From contig JANOWJ010000041.1 of assembly GCA_031417835.1 (NCBI GenBank), positions 30,679 to 94,678 on the forward strand: 64,000 nt of DNA, in the 5' to 3' direction. This stretch comes from JADJLQ01 sp031417835 (GTDB lineage Bacteria; Bacteroidota; Bacteroidia; Chitinophagales; Saprospiraceae). The stretch's first letter is position 1. Each line of letters starts with the position of its first letter. The position numbers were made by a program, and so were the translations under genes. Below, piece by piece: positions 54,763 through 63,596 of the stretch. The notes under the pieces are model-generated. The model was not told the origin of the DNA and ran no database searches. It saw nothing but the letters and a program-made list of their open reading frames with translations.

Positions 54763-55104
54763 ATGTCTAGGCTATATGCTAATGAAAACTTTCGACTTAG
54801 CGTTGTGTTGGCATTGATTGAATTAGGACACGATGTATTAACATCCTATGATGCTGACAACGCCAATTTAGGCGTTTCCGATGCCCAAGTTTTAGATTTT
54901 GTACGAAATAACAATAGGATTATTCTGACCTTTAATCGTAGAGACTTTATTCAACTCCATTATCAAAAACCCTTTCATCCTGGAATCATCGTTTGTACAG
55001 AAGACAAGGACAATTTAGCATTAGCCCGTAGAATTCATCAAGCAATTTTGGATCTAAACAATAATACTGAAAATCAATTGATAAGAATAAATCGACTAGG
55101 CTAA
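54763..55104 (+). CDS. DUF5615 PIN-like protein (candidate toxin, third module)
   Basis: 113 residues. The N-terminal motif reads LYANENF; the Asp normally found in LYADENF is Asn7. The other acidic positions (Glu8, Asp40 in VSDAQVL, Asp62 in FNRRDF) are present. The subfamily with NRRDFIQLHY is widespread. The Asn change may lower nuclease activity. Confidence 0.82.
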   Translation: MSRLYANENFRLSVVLALIELGHDVLTSYDADNANLGVSDAQVLDFVRNNNRIILTFNRRDFIQLHYQKPFHPGIIVCTEDKDNLALARRIHQAILDLNNNTENQLIRINRLG

Positions 55105-55255
55105 AATTATAAGGTATACTAAGAAGAATAAACTATTGAATCATTTTCAGCTTACACGAAACGATTCTGCTATTCAAATTCACTTACATAATATTAAAAA
55201 AGTGAGATTAATCTCCCGTACTCCCAAATATCGATTACAGTTTTTATCAAACGAC

Positions 55256-55708
55256 TTAATAAGTAAACATTCGATCACTTTCCAGTGACATTCTTACTAA
55301 TACTGTCGGCAATGCAAATTCCGCTGGTTTGCCTTTAATATCTTCTTCAGTCACACCTCTTGCTTTGCTGGAGTTACCAGATAAATAGAATTTACCTTTT
55401 CCTTTTACTATAGCATCATAGTGGTCACGAAGTTTTCCTGTACCCAAACCGATTATGGTATTTAAAACAGAATCTTGCAATAATTTCACCGCATCACCAG
55501 CCAAAAACAGGTTGACCGTATGCCCTTCTTCGATGGCCGTTTTAGCAACCAAGAAGCCCAGTGCAGCCCGGGTTGGATTTTCAGCTCCCACCGCGATATG
55601 CACTAGTATTGTACTCTTCTTGGCATTGTTGGTAACACTTTGTCCAAATATAGCATCGGAGAATCCCAGGAACAATAAAAATAGTATGGACATTTTTTTT
55701 GAATTCAT
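55256..55708 (-). CDS. DsrE/DsrF-like protein with signal peptide
   Basis: 150 residues. The N-terminal 23 residues (LFLLFLGFSDAIFGQS) are a signal peptide, unusual for a family that is mostly cytoplasmic sulfur-transfer proteins. The rest is the DsrE alpha/beta fold: ILVHIAVGAENPTRAALGFLVAKTAIEEGHTVNLFLAGDAV. It has no cysteine in the mature part, so sulfur relay is doubtful. Stand-alone gene. Confidence 0.78.
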   Translation of the reverse strand: MNSKKMSILFLLFLGFSDAIFGQSVTNNAKKSTILVHIAVGAENPTRAALGFLVAKTAIEEGHTVNLFLAGDAVKLLQDSVLNTIIGLGTGKLRDHYDAIVKGKGKFYLSGNSSKARGVTEEDIKGKPAEFALPTVLVRMSLESDRMFTY

Positions 55709-55893
55709 TGTATTTGAACTTTAATGTAGTTAGTAATAAAAAGGCGACAGATATTTGCTGCGGTGGGGTCCCGTCCCAATAGCTAGCGAGAGCTATCGGA
55801 ATAGAATTTCGTCAGCTCTATCCTAGTCTAAATGTACAATTGAATTTCGAATGTTCCAGTTGCGGCAACATCAAATGTGTGAGGCGGAAGTAA

Positions 55894-55968
55894 TTCAAGG
55901 CTAAAGCCAAGTGAACAAAATACTCTCATAACCCCAGCTTTAAGGTCGTGGTTAATGCTTTCTCATAC
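55894..55968 (+). repeat. Direct repeat copy 1 (REP-like element)
   Basis: 75 bases beginning TTCAAGGCTAAAGCCAAG and ending TTTCTCATAC. It has a core with ACCCCAGC and TAAGG, diverged from the second copy by about a dozen changes; the palindromic pairing is weakened here. Confidence 0.75.
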
Positions 55969-55983
55969 CCTGGCAGATATTGC

Positions 55984-56058
55984 TTCAAGGCTAAAACCAA
56001 GTGTACAGAATACTTGCTTAACCCCAGCATTAAGGCTGGGGTTAAGGCTTTCTGATAC
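55984..56058 (+). repeat. Direct repeat copy 2 (REP-like element)
   Basis: 75 bases aligned end to end with copy 1. The core is a near-perfect palindrome, TTAACCCCAGC and GCTGGGGTTAA around a short centre, able to form a hairpin at about 56018-56044. Such palindromic elements in Bacteroidota resemble REP units, but no REP-associated transposase is in the window. Confidence 0.78.
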
Positions 56059-56175
56059 ATCGGCTTTAGCCATGATGGGTCGTGTTCCCTATCCTTTTGT
56101 GGATATCATTGTTTATTCCGAATTTTATGTAAAAATATTTTATATCGGCACTCTTATACGCTTTATTCAATCAAT

Positions 56176-57210
56176 ATGTACGCAGACAAAATTCCAGCTA
56201 GAACCATACAAATCGATCATCAAGAGTCACTCTATTTTGGTGGTACTTCATATCTTGGTATTCATGCTAATCCTGATTTTGGAGCACTAGTGACTGCCGG
56301 GATTCAAAAATATGGGACCAACTATGGAGCGAGTAGACTCGGTGTCGATATCCCGGTCTTTGATCAGATGGAATCAAAATTAGCAGCTTGGTTAGAAGCG
56401 CCATCCACCGTAGTCGTGTCATCCGGCACTTTAGCTGGTAGATTAATTTTAGAGGTATTGGGCGATGACTATCAATACCACTATTCACCTAATGCGCACA
56501 TTGCGATTAATCCGCTATACGAGTCGCATCAGCCTCATTTATTTGAATCCTGGATTGAAGAAACTTTAGAAGATATACATCAAGCAGATGTAAGCAAACA
56601 TGTGATCACCTTAAATAGTATCGATGCATTGACTGCCCTTAAACCAGATTTGTCATGGGCGGGCAAATTACCCAAAACCAAAGAAGTCATCATCGTACTG
56701 GATGACAGTCATGGCATCGGCATTTTGGGTCCAGAGGGTCGCGGCGTATATCCGGAATTAAAAAAATTGCATGATCGATCTATAATGATAGCATCTTTGG
56801 GCAAGGCTATGGGTCTACCTGCAGGATTGATCGCCGGACCGATAGAATATACTTCGAAAGTAAAGCAACATCCATTATTTGGAGGTAGCTCACCAATGAT
56901 ACCTGCTTATGCAGATGCTTATTTGAATGCGGATGATATTTATGCAACATCATACCATAAATTAATTCAAAATATTAAATCGTTTAAACATGGAGTGCAT
57001 GCTCTCAATCGGTTTCAATATGCTGATGATTTTTCAATATTTTGTACCCAAGAGCATCATTTGGCCGCATATTTAATAAATCATCAAGTTAAGATTTCTC
57101 ACTTTGCATATCCTAGTCCGCAGGATAATCTATATACAAGAGTGATTTTGAATGCCCTGCAAACTCTGGAAGATATTGAGAAATTAGTGCGGCTGATAAA
57201 TAAATATTAA
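56176..57210 (+). CDS. PLP-dependent aminotransferase-family enzyme (AONS/KBL-like)
   Basis: 344 residues. Fold type I alpha-oxoamine synthase features: GGTSYLGIHANP, GTNYGASRLGVDIPVFDQ-like substrate region, VLDDSHGIGILGPEGRGVYPE with the PLP-ring Asp and His, and the Schiff-base region MIASLGKAMGLPAGLIAGP with the Lys. The C-terminal part is shorter than in 8-amino-7-oxononanoate synthase (about 390 residues), and the N-terminal about 40 residues of those enzymes are missing. Exact reaction unknown. Confidence 0.83.
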   Translation: MYADKIPARTIQIDHQESLYFGGTSYLGIHANPDFGALVTAGIQKYGTNYGASRLGVDIPVFDQMESKLAAWLEAPSTVVVSSGTLAGRLILEVLGDDYQYHYSPNAHIAINPLYESHQPHLFESWIEETLEDIHQADVSKHVITLNSIDALTALKPDLSWAGKLPKTKEVIIVLDDSHGIGILGPEGRGVYPELKKLHDRSIMIASLGKAMGLPAGLIAGPIEYTSKVKQHPLFGGSSPMIPAYADAYLNADDIYATSYHKLIQNIKSFKHGVHALNRFQYADDFSIFCTQEHHLAAYLINHQVKISHFAYPSPQDNLYTRVILNALQTLEDIEKLVRLINKY

Positions 57211-57265
57211 TTTTGAATGCTGGTGAAATCAACTGAGTCATCGATGATGAACATAATGAAGTAAG

Positions 57266-59605
57266 ATGCAATTAAAGTTTATCTATTTTCAGATTGTTAT
57301 TTTCATTTTTCAAGTTTCCTGCAAACAAAAGGACTCTACCAATTTAGATTTCATCAAACGCGCCATCGACCTCCACCCATCACCTAGCCCCTTATCTCCG
57401 GCTGAAAGTATCAAAAAAATTCAAGTCCCTCCGGGTTACAGGGTAGAGCTGGTAGCTGCCGAACCTATGGTCAAAGAACCTGTAGCGATGGCCTGGGATG
57501 GCGATGGTCGCTTATATGTGATTCAGATGAATACCTATATGGTCGATGCAAAAGGCACTAACCAAAATGCACCTACCAGTCAAATCATCCGGTTAGAAGA
57601 TAAAGACTGGGATGGAGTCATGGATGTAGCTACCGTGTTTATCGATAGTCTGGTTCTGCCTAGAGTGATCCTGCCTATTGGTGATGAATTGATCGTAGGG
57701 ATCACCAATGTGCAACATCTATATGCTTATAAAGATACCAATGGGGATGGTCGTGCAGATCAAAAAAGGATCGTATTTGAAAACCCTGCCATCGATGCCC
57801 GCAATATGGAGCATCAAAATGGCGGCCTGATCTGGAATCTGGATAACTGGATTTATCCGAGCAGAGACAATCTTCGATTCAAATACAAAAACGGTACGTT
57901 TACAGTGGATACTATGATCGATAACATGATCGGTCAATGGGGTATGACCACCGACGATTATGGTCGTTTATTTTATTCTGAAGCTGGTCCGGGTCTTCCA
58001 GTGGTGCAGTTTAATCAGATGCCGGCTTATGGCTCTTTGAATTTTAGTGATCAGTATCCAGCAGATTTTACCATTCCATGGCCTATACTCAGCACGATCG
58101 ATGCTCAAGGCGGTCCACATGACTTGCGCAGTGAGGACAGCACTTTAAATCGATTTACCTCAGGTTGCGGTCAATCCATATTCCGTGGAGATCGTATGCC
58201 TCCTGATCTATATGGAGATTATTTTGTAGCAGAACCTGTGGCAAGAATCATAAAACGAGGCGAAGTCATCAATAGAAATGGTAAACGTTTTGTAGAAAAT
58301 GTATATCAGGAAAAAGAATGGTTGGCTTCCTCCGATTTTAATTTTAGACCCGTGAATACATACACAGGACCTGATGGTTGTTTTTATATCGTCGACATGT
58401 ACCATGGCATTATTCAAGAAGGCGAGTTTGCAGAGGAAGATTCATATTTAAATAAAAAAATAAAAGCCCTGGGACTCGAACAAAATAAAAGCATGGGCAG
58501 AATCTATCGCGTAGTACATCAAGATTTTAAACCGGATAAGATACGACCTCGTTTGTTACAAAAAACTTCAACCGAATTAATTCCTTACCTCCAACATACC
58601 AATGGCTGGTGGCGGGATATGGCGCAACAATTGATGATCGTCCGAGGGGATACCACGGTCAAAAAAGATTTGGAAAATATAATAACCGCACATGTCGCTT
58701 CAAATACGCATCACCTGGCATCGATCCATGCGTTGTGGACATTGGAGGGTCTGGATATTTTGGATCAGACCCTCGTCATCAAAGCTATGTCCAGCCCACA
58801 TCCTCAAGTCCGCAAGGCTGCAGTATGGATGAGTGAGCAATGGATTACAAAAAACGATGCATCATTTATTCAATCCTTAGATTCCTTAAAAAATGATCAA
58901 GATCCTGATGTACTGAGCCAATTGTATCTATCGTTGCGCATGAATCAGACTCCCCAGGCAAAAGCTATAGTAGCCTATCTTTTAAAAAAATATCAGGATG
59001 TAGCAACCATTCAATACTCTCACGAGGTATTTGTGGAGGCTTTTGCAAGAGCTGAAGCAGAGCAAAAAAGAATACATCAATTAAGTGCTTCCGACCAATT
59101 ATTAGTCTCCAAGGGATCGGTGATTTTCAAACAATATTGCGCTTCCTGTCATGGTAAAGATGGTAAAGGAATACTACAAGGACAGGCATTGACAGCACCC
59201 CCATTATCAGGATCACCGCGAGTCAACGGGGATAAGATCTTATTGATTCAAATCGCTTTATATGGATTAAAAGGACCCGTGGATGAGAGGACCTATGCAG
59301 GCGTCATGCTACCCAATAAACATCAAAGCGACGAGTGGATCGCCTCCGTACTATCCTACGTACGCAATAGCAGTGATCTAGGCAATAAAGCATCCGTAGT
59401 CACTAAAGAAGAAGTGGAAGATATCCGCGCTACGGCAGCTATTGATAATGGTATACCTGATTTGAGATTATTAGAAATCTTCAAATTGGGTCGCGGTGAA
59501 GCTCAAAACTGGTCTAAGGGTAAACCTGGCAGCAATGGTAGTAAGTGGGGTGGGCATTTTAGATCTATGAATAACGATAGCCTCAAAAAAAAAATAACTA
59601 AATAG
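57266..59605 (+). CDS. Lipoprotein with dehydrogenase-like propeller, HEAT region and cytochrome c domain
   Basis: 779 residues. The lipobox is FQVSC (about residue 19). Residues about 50-420 form a PVC-type membrane-bound dehydrogenase propeller (EPMVKEPVAMAWDGDGRLYVIQ), about 445-610 a HEAT-like helical region (HPQVRKAAVWMSEQW), and about 620-705 a mono-heme cytochrome c with CASCH and the axial Met in GVMLPN. It would oxidise a substrate outside the inner membrane and pass electrons to heme. It leads a run with the FGE-fold and DUF1080 genes. Confidence 0.88.
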   Translation: MQLKFIYFQIVIFIFQVSCKQKDSTNLDFIKRAIDLHPSPSPLSPAESIKKIQVPPGYRVELVAAEPMVKEPVAMAWDGDGRLYVIQMNTYMVDAKGTNQNAPTSQIIRLEDKDWDGVMDVATVFIDSLVLPRVILPIGDELIVGITNVQHLYAYKDTNGDGRADQKRIVFENPAIDARNMEHQNGGLIWNLDNWIYPSRDNLRFKYKNGTFTVDTMIDNMIGQWGMTTDDYGRLFYSEAGPGLPVVQFNQMPAYGSLNFSDQYPADFTIPWPILSTIDAQGGPHDLRSEDSTLNRFTSGCGQSIFRGDRMPPDLYGDYFVAEPVARIIKRGEVINRNGKRFVENVYQEKEWLASSDFNFRPVNTYTGPDGCFYIVDMYHGIIQEGEFAEEDSYLNKKIKALGLEQNKSMGRIYRVVHQDFKPDKIRPRLLQKTSTELIPYLQHTNGWWRDMAQQLMIVRGDTTVKKDLENIITAHVASNTHHLASIHALWTLEGLDILDQTLVIKAMSSPHPQVRKAAVWMSEQWITKNDASFIQSLDSLKNDQDPDVLSQLYLSLRMNQTPQAKAIVAYLLKKYQDVATIQYSHEVFVEAFARAEAEQKRIHQLSASDQLLVSKGSVIFKQYCASCHGKDGKGILQGQALTAPPLSGSPRVNGDKILLIQIALYGLKGPVDERTYAGVMLPNKHQSDEWIASVLSYVRNSSDLGNKASVVTKEEVEDIRATAAIDNGIPDLRLLEIFKLGRGEAQNWSKGKPGSNGSKWGGHFRSMNNDSLKKKITK

Positions 59606-59630
59606 ATCAAACTCTTTTCCAAATTTTTAA

Positions 59631-60446
59631 ATGAAGATCCGCATTCTGATAGTTGGAATTTTTTTTATTACTCACTTGATTGGGCAAGAAAAGTATATCA
59701 ATCCATTTGGTATGCATTTTATTAAAGTTCCGTCGGGTGAAATGATCATGGGTAAGTTTGAACCCACTGTTTCCACAATGCCAGTATGGGGATCTGATGC
59801 GCCATTGAATCAGACAGTCTATCAGGAGGCTCTCCAATTGGCTGACAAAGCCGCTCAACCAGGATATAAAGCCATTATTAAAAATCCATATTACATTGGA
59901 ATGTACGAAGTGACTCAAGGGCAATGGAAAAAGATCATGCGTCATAATCCTTCTTTTTTTACCGCTTCTAACGTATCTGATGATGCAGATGCACATCCTG
60001 TAGAGCGTGTATCCTGGAAAATGGCCAAACAGTTTATTAAAAAATTAAATCAGTTGGATCCTTTGGCAACTTACAGACTACCTACTGAAATCGAATGGGA
60101 ATACGCGGCGCGTGCAGGCGTACAAGGTGATATCAGTTGGGCTCAAATTCAAACCTCCGCTATTCTGGCATCGCATACGACTGCTATGGTTGGGCAAAAA
60201 ACTCCCAATGCCTGGGACATCTACGATATGCTCGGCAATGTATGGGAATGGGTCGAAGATTATTACAATGAAAAAATATTTGCAGATCCCATTCCTCCTA
60301 CTTCCGGAAAACAACATGTACTCAAAGGGGCATCATTTTTTGGAGATGTAAAAAATGCTACGTATATGACCCATGCAGCCGGGCCGGGTAGCGGCTATGA
60401 TGTGGGGGTACGAGTGGTCATGGAATTAAAAGCAACTAGGCTATGA
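59631..60446 (+). CDS. FGE-sulfatase fold (SUMF1/EgtB-like) exported protein without cysteines
   Basis: 271 residues. A signal peptide (about 1-18) is followed by the formylglycine-generating-enzyme fold: FIKVPSGEMIMGKFE, YYIGMYEVTQGQWKKIM, HPVERVSWKMAKQFIKKLN, YRLPTEIEWEYAAR, WDIYDMLGNVWEWVEDYY and a final GVRVVMEL. The protein has no cysteine, so it lacks the copper-binding Cys pair of true FGE. It is 25 bases after the cytochrome-dehydrogenase gene and overlaps the DUF1080 gene by 4 bases. Confidence 0.9.
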   Translation: MKIRILIVGIFFITHLIGQEKYINPFGMHFIKVPSGEMIMGKFEPTVSTMPVWGSDAPLNQTVYQEALQLADKAAQPGYKAIIKNPYYIGMYEVTQGQWKKIMRHNPSFFTASNVSDDADAHPVERVSWKMAKQFIKKLNQLDPLATYRLPTEIEWEYAARAGVQGDISWAQIQTSAILASHTTAMVGQKTPNAWDIYDMLGNVWEWVEDYYNEKIFADPIPPTSGKQHVLKGASFFGDVKNATYMTHAAGPGSGYDVGVRVVMELKATRL

Positions 60447-61135
60447 TGGCCAGATTCGTTTTTCTGATTTATGTATTAAGCCAGCAGATGACTGGTTTAG
60501 CACAACTGCCCAATGGCTTTAAAAAAATCTTTAATGGTAAAAACCTTCATGGCTGGCATATCAGTCGCACCACGCACCAGGGGACGACCCCGGATGTACG
60601 AGTGGAGGAAAGCGCAATAGTGATGCGCCAATATCCGTTTGGTCAGGGCGGAGTATTGTTGACAGATAAAAAGTATAAAGATTTTGAATTATATCTCGAA
60701 GTGAAAATAGATTCATTTACCAATGGCGGCATTTTCTTGAGATCCAATGAAGGTGGAGCTGCGTATCAGGTGGAATTGGATTTGGCAGGAGGTTTGGGGG
60801 ATCTCATCGGTGAACGCATCGGGATCAGTGCATCTGGAAGAGCAAAGGGTATAAAACAAATTTGGAAGCCTGAGGATTGGAATGTGTTTAGGGTAAGAAT
60901 GGTAGGCCAAGTACCCAAGGTCTCCTTATGGATAAATAATGCACTGATGTATGAGGTCCAACAGACGAAAAATGATTTTATAGCTGGGGCCGTCGAGGGC
61001 ATGATTGGACTCCAATGCCATTGGACTTCATTATTTTCAACAGAGGCACAATCGACACTGATGCCTATTGATTCGTGGCGTCCGGGTGCAGTACATCGAT
61101 TTAGAAATATTGGCATTAAAGTAATTTCGGACTAA
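60443..61135 (+). CDS. DUF1080 (3-keto-disaccharide hydrolase-like) exported protein
   Basis: 230 residues. Signal peptide ends near TGLAQL (about 20). The concanavalin-like jelly roll begins FKKIFNGKNLHGWH, a signature of DUF1080, then DFELYLEVKIDSFTNGGIFLRS and the closing GMIGLQCHW. Some members act on 3-keto-glycosides. It is the third gene of the coupled run starting at 57.3 kb. Convergent with sdaA, whose stop overlaps by 4 bases. Confidence 0.88.
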   Translation: MMARFVFLIYVLSQQMTGLAQLPNGFKKIFNGKNLHGWHISRTTHQGTTPDVRVEESAIVMRQYPFGQGGVLLTDKKYKDFELYLEVKIDSFTNGGIFLRSNEGGAAYQVELDLAGGLGDLIGERIGISASGRAKGIKQIWKPEDWNVFRVRMVGQVPKVSLWINNALMYEVQQTKNDFIAGAVEGMIGLQCHWTSLFSTEAQSTLMPIDSWRPGAVHRFRNIGIKVISD

Positions 61136-62553
61136 CATTCCGGCAGATTCACAGAGATATTAAGTGCTAGTCCACCTTCCGCAGTTTCTTTGTATTTGCT
61201 ATTCATATCCTGAGCGGTCTCCCACATCGTCTTGATGACGGCATCCAGAGATACTTTGGCATCTTGAGGATTGCTTTCGATCGCGATATGAGCTGCAGTG
61301 ATAGCCTTGATGGCACCCATCGTATTTCGTTCGATACAGGGGATCTGTACCAAGCCGCCGATAGGATCGCAGGTCATGCCCAGATGGTGCTCCATAGCAA
61401 TCTCTGCCGCCATAAGAATCTGCTGATAGGTACCCCCCAAGATGGCCGTCAATCCTGCTGCAGCCATGGCGGATGATACTCCTATCTCGGCTTGACAGCC
61501 ACCCATAGCTGCGCTGATCGTCGCCCCTTTTTTAAAAATACTTCCGATCTCTCCTGCGGTCAATAGATATTTGATGACATCCTGATCTGTCGACTTAGAT
61601 TGGAAACAAACGATATACAATAATACGGCAGGTATCACCCCGGCAGCACCATTTGTAGGAGCAGTCACTACTCTACCATACGATGCATTGACCTCATTGA
61701 TTGCCAATGCAAAACAACTAATCCATTTATTGATAGCTTGAAAATCTTGCGGGCTGTGCCGGATCGCCTCCAACCATTCCTTTTCGTCCGTATAATCCAA
61801 TGCATTGCTTAATAGTTTTTTATTGATCGCGGCAGCTCTACGGGTGACATGCAATCCTCCTGGTAATAAGCCAAAACTGTGACACCCTTTGAATGCACAT
61901 CTCACCATGGTTTCATAGATGTTGATCAATCCCTGATGGATCTCCGCTTCAGTGCGCCAGCATAGTTCATTTTGCAATACGATTTCGTCTATAGATAATT
62001 TCAAATTAGCGCAATGCTGCTCTAGTTCTGCACTGGACTGTATAGGATAAGGCAGCCGTATAGAAGAGGAGGCCAATTCTTCATGTTCTTCAATGACAAA
62101 ACCCCCGCCTATCGAAAAATAAGTCTTCGTGATGACTCGATCATTCTTCAACCAAGCTTCAAATTTTAATCCATTCGGATGGAAAGGAAGACTTTGATGA
62201 TTCAAAAAACAAAGATCACCGACTTCATTAAATTTTATTTCTTTAATACCTCCGAGCTTGATGAGTTGATTCGATCGGATGGTCTTTAGAATATCGGCTA
62301 TAGCGTCTTCGGCCACATACTCTGGATCATAACCTGCTAAGCCCAACAAAATAGCCATATCAGTACCATGGCCTATCCCCGTCTTGGCCAATGAACCATA
62401 CAAATAGGTTTTTAACTGGATCACTTGATCCAATTCATGATGCACCCGCAAATGCTCTACAAATCGTAATGCCGCACGCCATGGCCCCATGGTGTGCGAA
62501 CTGCTTGGACCGATACCAATCTTAAAAATGTCGAATACAGAAATTTGCTCCAT
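61132..62553 (-). CDS. sdaA: L-serine ammonia-lyase (iron-sulfur type)
   Basis: 473 residues from ATG 62553; 18 upstream residues in frame lack family character. The fused beta and alpha domains are present: IGIGPSSSHTMGPWRAA near the N-terminus, and three of the cysteines in FKGCHSFG, MGGCQAEIG and TCDPIGGLVQIPC that hold the [4Fe-4S] cluster. The enzyme converts L-serine to pyruvate and ammonia. Single-chain organisation is normal for this group. Confidence 0.95.
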   Translation of the reverse strand: MEQISVFDIFKIGIGPSSSHTMGPWRAALRFVEHLRVHHELDQVIQLKTYLYGSLAKTGIGHGTDMAILLGLAGYDPEYVAEDAIADILKTIRSNQLIKLGGIKEIKFNEVGDLCFLNHQSLPFHPNGLKFEAWLKNDRVITKTYFSIGGGFVIEEHEELASSSIRLPYPIQSSAELEQHCANLKLSIDEIVLQNELCWRTEAEIHQGLINIYETMVRCAFKGCHSFGLLPGGLHVTRRAAAINKKLLSNALDYTDEKEWLEAIRHSPQDFQAINKWISCFALAINEVNASYGRVVTAPTNGAAGVIPAVLLYIVCFQSKSTDQDVIKYLLTAGEIGSIFKKGATISAAMGGCQAEIGVSSAMAAAGLTAILGGTYQQILMAAEIAMEHHLGMTCDPIGGLVQIPCIERNTMGAIKAITAAHIAIESNPQDAKVSLDAVIKTMWETAQDMNSKYKETAEGGLALNISVNLPEC

Positions 62554-62630
62554 ACCTATGATTGATCTATAGCATCGACTCAGTGCGGTTATATTTATTA
62601 AATTCACTATAAATATAAACCTAAACCTGA

Positions 62631-63557
62631 ATGCTTCTGATTTTTATAGGCAATCGTAAAGCCGGAAAAGGTAAAACGGTGCGAGTCTGGCCAGAGTTGG
62701 AGAAAGCTTTAGCACGCATACCTTGTACTTATGCCATTACTTGGACAGAATCTAAAAGTCAGCTAGAAGAGGCCGTACGAGATGCGTTGGAACGTAAACC
62801 CAATTGGCTCATCTCCTTGGGTGGAGATGGTACGATTCATTCTATCCTGCAATATTTTTATAAATTCCAAGCGATGAGTCCAAGTACATTTTTTACGGCG
62901 TATCCCGTGGGCACCGGAAACGACTGGGCTAGGTATTGGAAAATTCCGAATAAAATAGGTCCATGGCTGAGGATGATCGAGCACGGTCGACCGTATGATC
63001 ATGATCTTGGCCATATAGAATATACCGATGTCGATGGGAGTATGCAGACGGCCATATTCAATAATGTAGCGGGTATGGCGTATGATGCCTATGTCGCTGA
63101 TTTTATAGAATCAAAAAAGAAAAAAATGGCCGTAGGTGGGATCCAATATCTCTGGTTTATATTTCGCTGTTTATTCGGTTATAAGCTTCAGGGCAGTAGC
63201 CTGCAATGGGGTGATCAGCGCGTGAGTGATCGGTTTTATACTATTAATATTGGGATCTGTCCATATTCAGGTGGAGGGCTACTATTGGTGCCACATGCGC
63301 GTCCGGATAGTGGATCACTCGCCGTGACCGCGGTCAGACCGATCAACAAATTGAAAGTATTATTGATGACACCTCATTTTTACAGTGGTCGGCTGCATCT
63401 ACAGCCTGAAGCATTAGCGTTCAAAACGGATGAGATTTATATCACTCCTCAATTAAAAAATGAGATTATAAAACTTGAAGCCGAGGGAGAAATTTTAGGC
63501 AGATTGCCTGCTAGATTTAAGGTGTTAAAGAAGGCAATAAAAATTTGGGCTCCATAG
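62631..63557 (+). CDS. Diacylglycerol/lipid kinase family protein
   Basis: 308 residues, standard for the YegS/BmrU/DgkB group. SLGGDGTIHSILQYF is the nucleotide-binding GGDGT motif and TAYPVGTGNDWAR the second family motif; NNVAGMAYDAYVADF and the C-terminal LKNEIIKLEAEGEIL complete the beta-sandwich domain. Lipid phosphorylation in the cytoplasm is likely; which lipid is unknown. Divergent from sdaA. Confidence 0.9.
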   Translation: MLLIFIGNRKAGKGKTVRVWPELEKALARIPCTYAITWTESKSQLEEAVRDALERKPNWLISLGGDGTIHSILQYFYKFQAMSPSTFFTAYPVGTGNDWARYWKIPNKIGPWLRMIEHGRPYDHDLGHIEYTDVDGSMQTAIFNNVAGMAYDAYVADFIESKKKKMAVGGIQYLWFIFRCLFGYKLQGSSLQWGDQRVSDRFYTINIGICPYSGGGLLLVPHARPDSGSLAVTAVRPINKLKVLLMTPHFYSGRLHLQPEALAFKTDEIYITPQLKNEIIKLEAEGEILGRLPARFKVLKKAIKIWAP

Positions 63558-63596
63558 CGTTGATATAAAGCCTAACTTTATACAAAATTTAAACCT

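Larger units (their letters stand above)
55709..56175. other. 467-base repeat-bearing intergenic region
   Basis: No supported gene. It holds an inverted repeat near 55777-55799 (AATAGCT...AGCTAT, with CC and GG flanks) and two direct copies of a 75-base repeat (55894-55968 and 55984-56058) that contain a palindromic core. A 111-residue frame at 55955-56290 spans the second copy and part of the next gene in another frame and is a shadow. Confidence 0.7.

Noticed and set aside
55955..56290. 111-residue forward frame before the AONS-like gene
   Set aside because: Runs across a direct repeat and the first codons of the next gene in another frame; no coding signature.
59631..60446. Sulfatase-activating role for the FGE-fold protein
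   Set aside because: No cysteine pair for catalysis and no sulfatase gene in the window.
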